Positions 19,100 to 22,167 of a stretch of DNA of 22,167 nucleotides are shown in pieces. This stretch comes from a virus: positions 1-22,167 of IMG/VR virus record IMGVR_UViG_3300043426_000242; one strand, written 5' to 3'. The translations under genes were made by a program, and so were the position numbers. The notes under the pieces are model-generated. The model worked only from the letters and a program-made list of their open reading frames with translations, made no database searches and was not told where the DNA came from. Positions within the stretch are counted from its first letter, which is position 1; every line of letters begins with the position of its first letter.

Positions 19100-21329
19100 T
19101 ACTGAGTTCTTAACGCCAAACGGATGGAAAAGAATTGACGCCTATTCAAATGGCGACAAAGTAGCTCAGTTCTACCCCGACTCACGTGAAATAGAATTCA
19201 TTGAGCCAATTGCATACGTGAAACGCCCCTGCTCGAAAATGATAGCGATAGCTCCCGTGCGAGGTACATCGCAACGGTTATCACATGAGCATCGAGTGCT
19301 GTTCTATAAGCAAGACGGATCATACGACGTAATGAGTGCATCCGATTACAAAGCAGCACTGCATCAAAAAGGCCCTGGCCATTTTAACGCCAAGTTCTGC
19401 AGCACCTTCTCTGTTCGAGGACATAACGTGCTCGATTTAAGCGATGCGGATTTGAGAGTAATGGTCGCCGTAATTGCAGATGGGCACTTTGGCAGCAAAA
19501 CTCTGCGTTGTACGATGCGCTTGAAAAAAGCACGCAAAATCGTTCGGATTAAAGCGCTGCTTGAACAAGCAAATATCCCGTTCCACGAGCGCCAATGCAA
19601 TGGTACTCCTGATTTTCAAGTCATTACGTTCGAAGCACCGCGTAGGCAAAAAGAATTTGAATCAGATTGGTGGAGAAGCACGCAAAACCAACTTGAAGTA
19701 ATTGCAGATGAACTGCCTCACTGGGATTCAGCTGAAGACAAGCGCCCCAGCTCAGGAACACGTTTTAGCACGTTCATTGAATCAACAGCCAATTTTGCTC
19801 AGTACGCGTTTTCTGCAGCGAAACGCCCAAGCTCTTTGACGTTCAGTTATCGCGATAGAACAGCTGAAGGTCGTGGAAAAATGTTGGAGTATGTTGTTCA
19901 TGCTCGCGCTAAGGATCAGCTCATTGGTCCAGGACGGGCTACTTCTGTTTTTGAAATTGACAACCCAGAAGGATTCAAATACTGCTTCGAAGTCCCGACC
20001 AGTTTCCTGCTGCTGCGACACAATGGGTACATTTTTGCGACAGGTAACACGGGAAAAACAGCCGTTGAGATCGTCGACTTTGCAGAGCGCCGAAGTAAAG
20101 GCGCACCACCTGCAATCATCCTGGCTACGAAGTCACTGCTGACATCAGCTTGGCAGAATGACTTCACCACCTTCGCTCCAGACCTACGCACCTCAGTGGC
20201 GTTCGCAGAGAATCGTGAAGAAGCAATGTCTGTCGAAGCAGACGCGTACATCTTGAATCACGACGCAGCAAAATGGCTGGCGGATCAAAAATCAAAGTTC
20301 TGGAAGCGCTTTGAAGGGGGTACTTTTGTATGCGACGAAAGTACAGCTTTTAAACATCACACAAGCCAGCGTGCCAAGGCCTGCGCCAAGATTGCAGACT
20401 ACTTTGAACACCGTCGTCTGCTATCTGGAACACCAACACCTAACGGTGTTTGTGATCTGTGGCACCAAATGAAGATCCTTGATGGCGGCAAACGCTTGGG
20501 GACTTCATTCTTCAAATTCCGCGCAGCAGCCTGCGTACCTGAGCAAATTGGTCCAATGTCGAACATGGTCAAGTGGGTGGACCGCGACGGCATCGAGCAG
20601 ACCATCGCCACGCTGCTAAAAGACATCACAATTCGCCATCGCTTTGAAGACTGCGTGGATATTCCGGCCAACACACTACGTCGAGTAACGTTCAAACTGA
20701 ACAGCAAGCACATGCGCCTCTACAAAGAGATGGAAGGCACGCAGCTATTGCAACTTGAACACAAGACTGTCACAGCAATCAATGGTGCAGCCGTCTTCAC
20801 AAAATTACTTCAGATAGCAAGCGGCGGGGTATATGACCAGGACCGCGTAACGCAGCTCATCGACAGCGACCGCTATGAGCTTGTACTAGATCTTGTCGAA
20901 GAACGTCCACACTCAGTAGTGTTCTTCTTGTGGCAGCATCAGCGTGACGCCCTCGTAGAGCTTGCAGAGAAACGCGGGCTTACATTTGCCGTATATGACG
21001 GCACAACGTCTGACCGAGAGCGCACAGGTATCGTCAAGAGATATCAAGAAGGCGCTTACCGTGTGTTGTTTGCGCATCCTCAGTCAGCAGGCCATGGACT
21101 GACGCTTACCAAAGGCACAGCGACGATCTGGGCCTCGCCCACGTACAACTTCGAGCACTTCCAGCAAGGGCTCAAGCGCATTCACCGTATTGGTCAAACT
21201 GAACGCACAGAGAACATAGTCATCTGCGCAGACGACACATTAGACAACGTGGTGTGGGAGAAGTGCCAGGTGAAGGAAGCCCGAAGCAGCTCGCTGCTCG
21301 ATGAACTCAAGAAGATGATCCGGCGATGA
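18960..21329 (+). CDS. SNF2-like DNA helicase/ATPase interrupted by an intein in Walker A
   Basis: Precursor of 789 residues; intein at 43-363. The spliced protein of about 468 residues has FKHQKQSLALL (Q motif-like), Walker A DPG|TGKT restored by splicing, motif Ia ILATKSLL, motif II DEST (459-462), motif III LLSGTPTPN (487-495), and motif V/VI with HGLTLTKGTA and QGLKRIHRIGQT (735-747). This is the SNF2/superfamily 2 set common in phage replication operons, where such proteins remodel or translocate on DNA. ATG 18960 is chosen because AAAGG lies eight bases upstream; an alternative is GTG at 18951. It overlaps the following zinc-ribbon gene by ATGA. Without splicing the ATPase site would be cut in two, so activity depends on the intein. 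Confidence 0.9.
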   Translation: MNAKAARSAKPTSTVPSLFKHQKQSLALLRTQPEVFDMSDPGCVSADTEFLTPNGWKRIDAYSNGDKVAQFYPDSREIEFIEPIAYVKRPCSKMIAIAPVRGTSQRLSHEHRVLFYKQDGSYDVMSASDYKAALHQKGPGHFNAKFCSTFSVRGHNVLDLSDADLRVMVAVIADGHFGSKTLRCTMRLKKARKIVRIKALLEQANIPFHERQCNGTPDFQVITFEAPRRQKEFESDWWRSTQNQLEVIADELPHWDSAEDKRPSSGTRFSTFIESTANFAQYAFSAAKRPSSLTFSYRDRTAEGRGKMLEYVVHARAKDQLIGPGRATSVFEIDNPEGFKYCFEVPTSFLLLRHNGYIFATGNTGKTAVEIVDFAERRSKGAPPAIILATKSLLTSAWQNDFTTFAPDLRTSVAFAENREEAMSVEADAYILNHDAAKWLADQKSKFWKRFEGGTFVCDESTAFKHHTSQRAKACAKIADYFEHRRLLSGTPTPNGVCDLWHQMKILDGGKRLGTSFFKFRAAACVPEQIGPMSNMVKWVDRDGIEQTIATLLKDITIRHRFEDCVDIPANTLRRVTFKLNSKHMRLYKEMEGTQLLQLEHKTVTAINGAAVFTKLLQIASGGVYDQDRVTQLIDSDRYELVLDLVEERPHSVVFFLWQHQRDALVELAEKRGLTFAVYDGTTSDRERTGIVKRYQEGAYRVLFAHPQSAGHGLTLTKGTATIWASPTYNFEHFQQGLKRIHRIGQTERTENIVICADDTLDNVVWEKCQVKEARSSSLLDELKKMIRR
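19086..20048 (+). mobile_element. LAGLIDADG intein in the helicase P-loop (321 residues)
   Basis: The insert begins with Cys (CVSADTEFLTPNGWKRI, block A) and has a block B-like LSHEHRVLF with the catalytic His. It ends with a block F-like KYCFEVPTSFLLL and ATGN before Thr as +1 residue. The penultimate position is Gly rather than His, a known variant. The middle contains an endonuclease of LAGLIDADG type: DLRVMVAVIADGHFG (about residues 164-178 of the precursor) is a clear first motif. A second, degenerate motif is EVIADELPHWDS, followed by RFSTFIESTANFAQYAFS, typical downstream text. The insertion point lies between Gly and Thr of the P-loop, a favoured site for inteins. It is more AT-rich than the flanking helicase. 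Confidence 0.9.
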
Positions 21330-21502
21330 AGAAGCTGACTCAACGCTGCGAGAACTGTGGTGAGTTCGCTCATTGTTACGACAGCCGCAAGTTGCGCCGG
21401 ACAGTAACTCGCAAATACAAATGCTCACATTGCGGCACGTTATTCACAACTGCAGTCGTCATACCAGGAGATCGCCCATCATGGCTGAAACTAGCGCAAT
21501 AA
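21326..21502 (+). CDS. Small zinc-ribbon protein
   Basis: A 58-residue protein starting in an ATGA overlap with the helicase stop. It has RCENCGEF (C8-x2-C11), further C17, and YKCSHCGTLFTT (C33-x2-C36 by count), forming a zinc ribbon with a basic linker (SRKLRRTVTRKY). The pattern CxxC, then R-x-Y-x-C-x-x-C-x-x-x-F-x-T recalls small phage activators of the Ogr/Delta type, although the match is only partial. It could be a transcription factor or a nucleic-acid-binding accessory protein. Its end overlaps the next gene by 22 bases. Confidence 0.6.
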   Translation: MKKLTQRCENCGEFAHCYDSRKLRRTVTRKYKCSHCGTLFTTAVVIPGDRPSWLKLAQ

Positions 21503-21765
21503 ATTTCCTTGAACAAGCCGCCAAACACATGCGTGACCGGGCTGCAACCTATGACAAACCAGAAGGCGAGCGCAGCATGGCTAACACCGTGGCCGCGTTC
21601 AACACCATCACAGGCCACAGCTTGACCGAAGCTGAGGGCTGGTTACTCATGCAAATCCTCAAAGACGTACGCCAATGGAGCAACGAAGCGTTTCACCAAG
21701 ACAGTGCTGAGGACTGTATAGCGTACGCGGCGTTGAAAGCAGAAGCGCTAGCAAAAGCACCATGA
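21481..21765 (+). CDS. Phage protein of DUF6378 type
   Basis: A 94-residue protein. ATG at 21481 is preceded by CAGGAGATCG; the longer frame from 21373 lies in the zinc-ribbon gene and is rejected. The text AAKHMRDRAATYDKPEGERS followed by MANTVAAFNTITGHSLTEAEGW and LLMQILKDVRQWSNEAFHQDS is what I recognise as the DUF6378 family, small helical phage proteins of unknown role. Its DRAATYD...D pattern with EDCIAYAALKAEA near the end resembles all-alpha nucleotide pyrophosphohydrolases, so a nucleotide-handling role is possible but unproven. It continues the operon, overlapping the next start by ATGA. Confidence 0.75.
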   Translation: MAETSAINFLEQAAKHMRDRAATYDKPEGERSMANTVAAFNTITGHSLTEAEGWLLMQILKDVRQWSNEAFHQDSAEDCIAYAALKAEALAKAP

Positions 21766-21923
21766 ACCTCGACACGCCACTCTCAGAGCTTGACGACGCG
21801 GCTCTCAAGCAGCGCATGGACGCCCTGAAAGAAATCCAGGCGGAATGCTGCAAGGCGATGGACAAGGTAAATAAAGAGCGCAAGCGGAGGCAGCGGGCGC
21901 AGAGAGGAAAGAGTGATGAGTGA
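21762..21923 (+). CDS. Small basic coiled-coil-like protein
   Basis: A 53-residue protein starting in an ATGA overlap. It is a single long helix by appearance (LSELDDAALKQRMDALKEIQ, then AECCKAMDKVNKERKRRQRA), acidic at the start and strongly basic toward the end. Adjacent Cys residues (C29, C30) could form disulphides or bind metal. The next start overlaps by eight bases, so it is part of the operon. Function unknown. Confidence 0.55.
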   Translation: MNLDTPLSELDDAALKQRMDALKEIQAECCKAMDKVNKERKRRQRAQRGKSDE

Positions 21924-22167
21924 AGAATGCAAACTATGCGGTGGAGTTGGTCGAGTGGTTATTCTAGTACCTAACGTCGCCCCTGAGAAAGGTAAAGCGT
22001 ATTCCGACTGCCCTTGCTGTATTGAGCGGATATGGGTTGAGGAAGAAGGGGAGGCGGAAGCCCGCATTGCCGAGCTTGAAGCACAGCTAGAGAACGAGCG
22101 GATTAGGTTGTCTGCTTGCGGCGCTGCGGCACTTGGGTATTTTGAAGGGTGCAAGGATGAATATAAA
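21916..22167 (+). CDS. Cys-rich zinc-knuckle and coiled-coil protein, start only
   Basis: The frame is open to the window end, giving 84 residues without a stop. It has C5-x2-C8 (ECKLCGGVG) and a second group C32-x-C34-C35 (SDCPCCIERI), consistent with a zinc ribbon, then a charged helix EEEGEAEARIAELEAQLENE that looks like coiled coil, a layout seen in small phage proteins. GAGAGGAAAGAG lies upstream. The remainder lies outside the window. Confidence 0.6.
   Translation, partial: MSEECKLCGGVGRVVILVPNVAPEKGKAYSDCPCCIERIWVEEEGEAEARIAELEAQLENERIRLSACGAAALGYFEGCKDEYK

Overview
The window looks like a piece of a tailed double-stranded DNA bacteriophage (or a prophage of one). It carries terminase small and large subunits, a P22-type portal and the start of a scaffolding protein on the minus strand. 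On the plus strand it has a primase/helicase, a DEDD exonuclease, a dUTPase, a Cas4/RecB-like nuclease and an SNF2-like helicase. The portal type suggests a podovirus-like virion and the base composition a Gram-negative, probably proteobacterial, host. Both are inferences; nothing in the window fixes the host.

Minus-strand half (1-9832, read right to left): an HNH endonuclease gene, TerS, TerL, two small genes, a large unrecognised 866-residue protein, a helical phage protein, a small linker gene, the portal and the scaffold. Most neighbours overlap by a few bases (ATGA or GTGA junctions), so this is a packaging/head operon. The portal gene is interrupted by a very small intein with no endonuclease domain.

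Divergent hub (9833-10038): no gene, but two strong inverted repeats. From there the plus-strand operon runs to the window end. First come three tiny genes and a 323-residue protein closed by a clear intrinsic terminator (11745-11776). Then comes a small membrane protein and an AT-rich non-coding stretch (12059-12339) full of inverted copies of an 11-bp word, a good candidate replication origin or operator cluster. The primase/helicase and other replication and nucleotide-metabolism genes follow. The SNF2 helicase is split inside its Walker A motif by a LAGLIDADG intein, and a second HNH gene sits between dUTPase and the Cas4-like nuclease.

The most unusual item is the gene-free stretch 16345-17090. 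It reads as a large structured RNA on the plus strand. Four related modules each carry a hairpin, and in three of them the flanks ACCUACA and UGUGGGU can close a long stem. The stem sequences differ between modules while pairing is kept, and an 8-bp helix can close the whole roughly 650-nt domain. I recognise no described class with certainty; phage giant RNAs such as GOLLD and ROOL are the obvious comparison.

A second shared signal is a CTCTGTCAGAG-type element just upstream of at least three gene starts, on both strands, in two places as three copies with a 10-bp period. It may be a common operator or promoter element.
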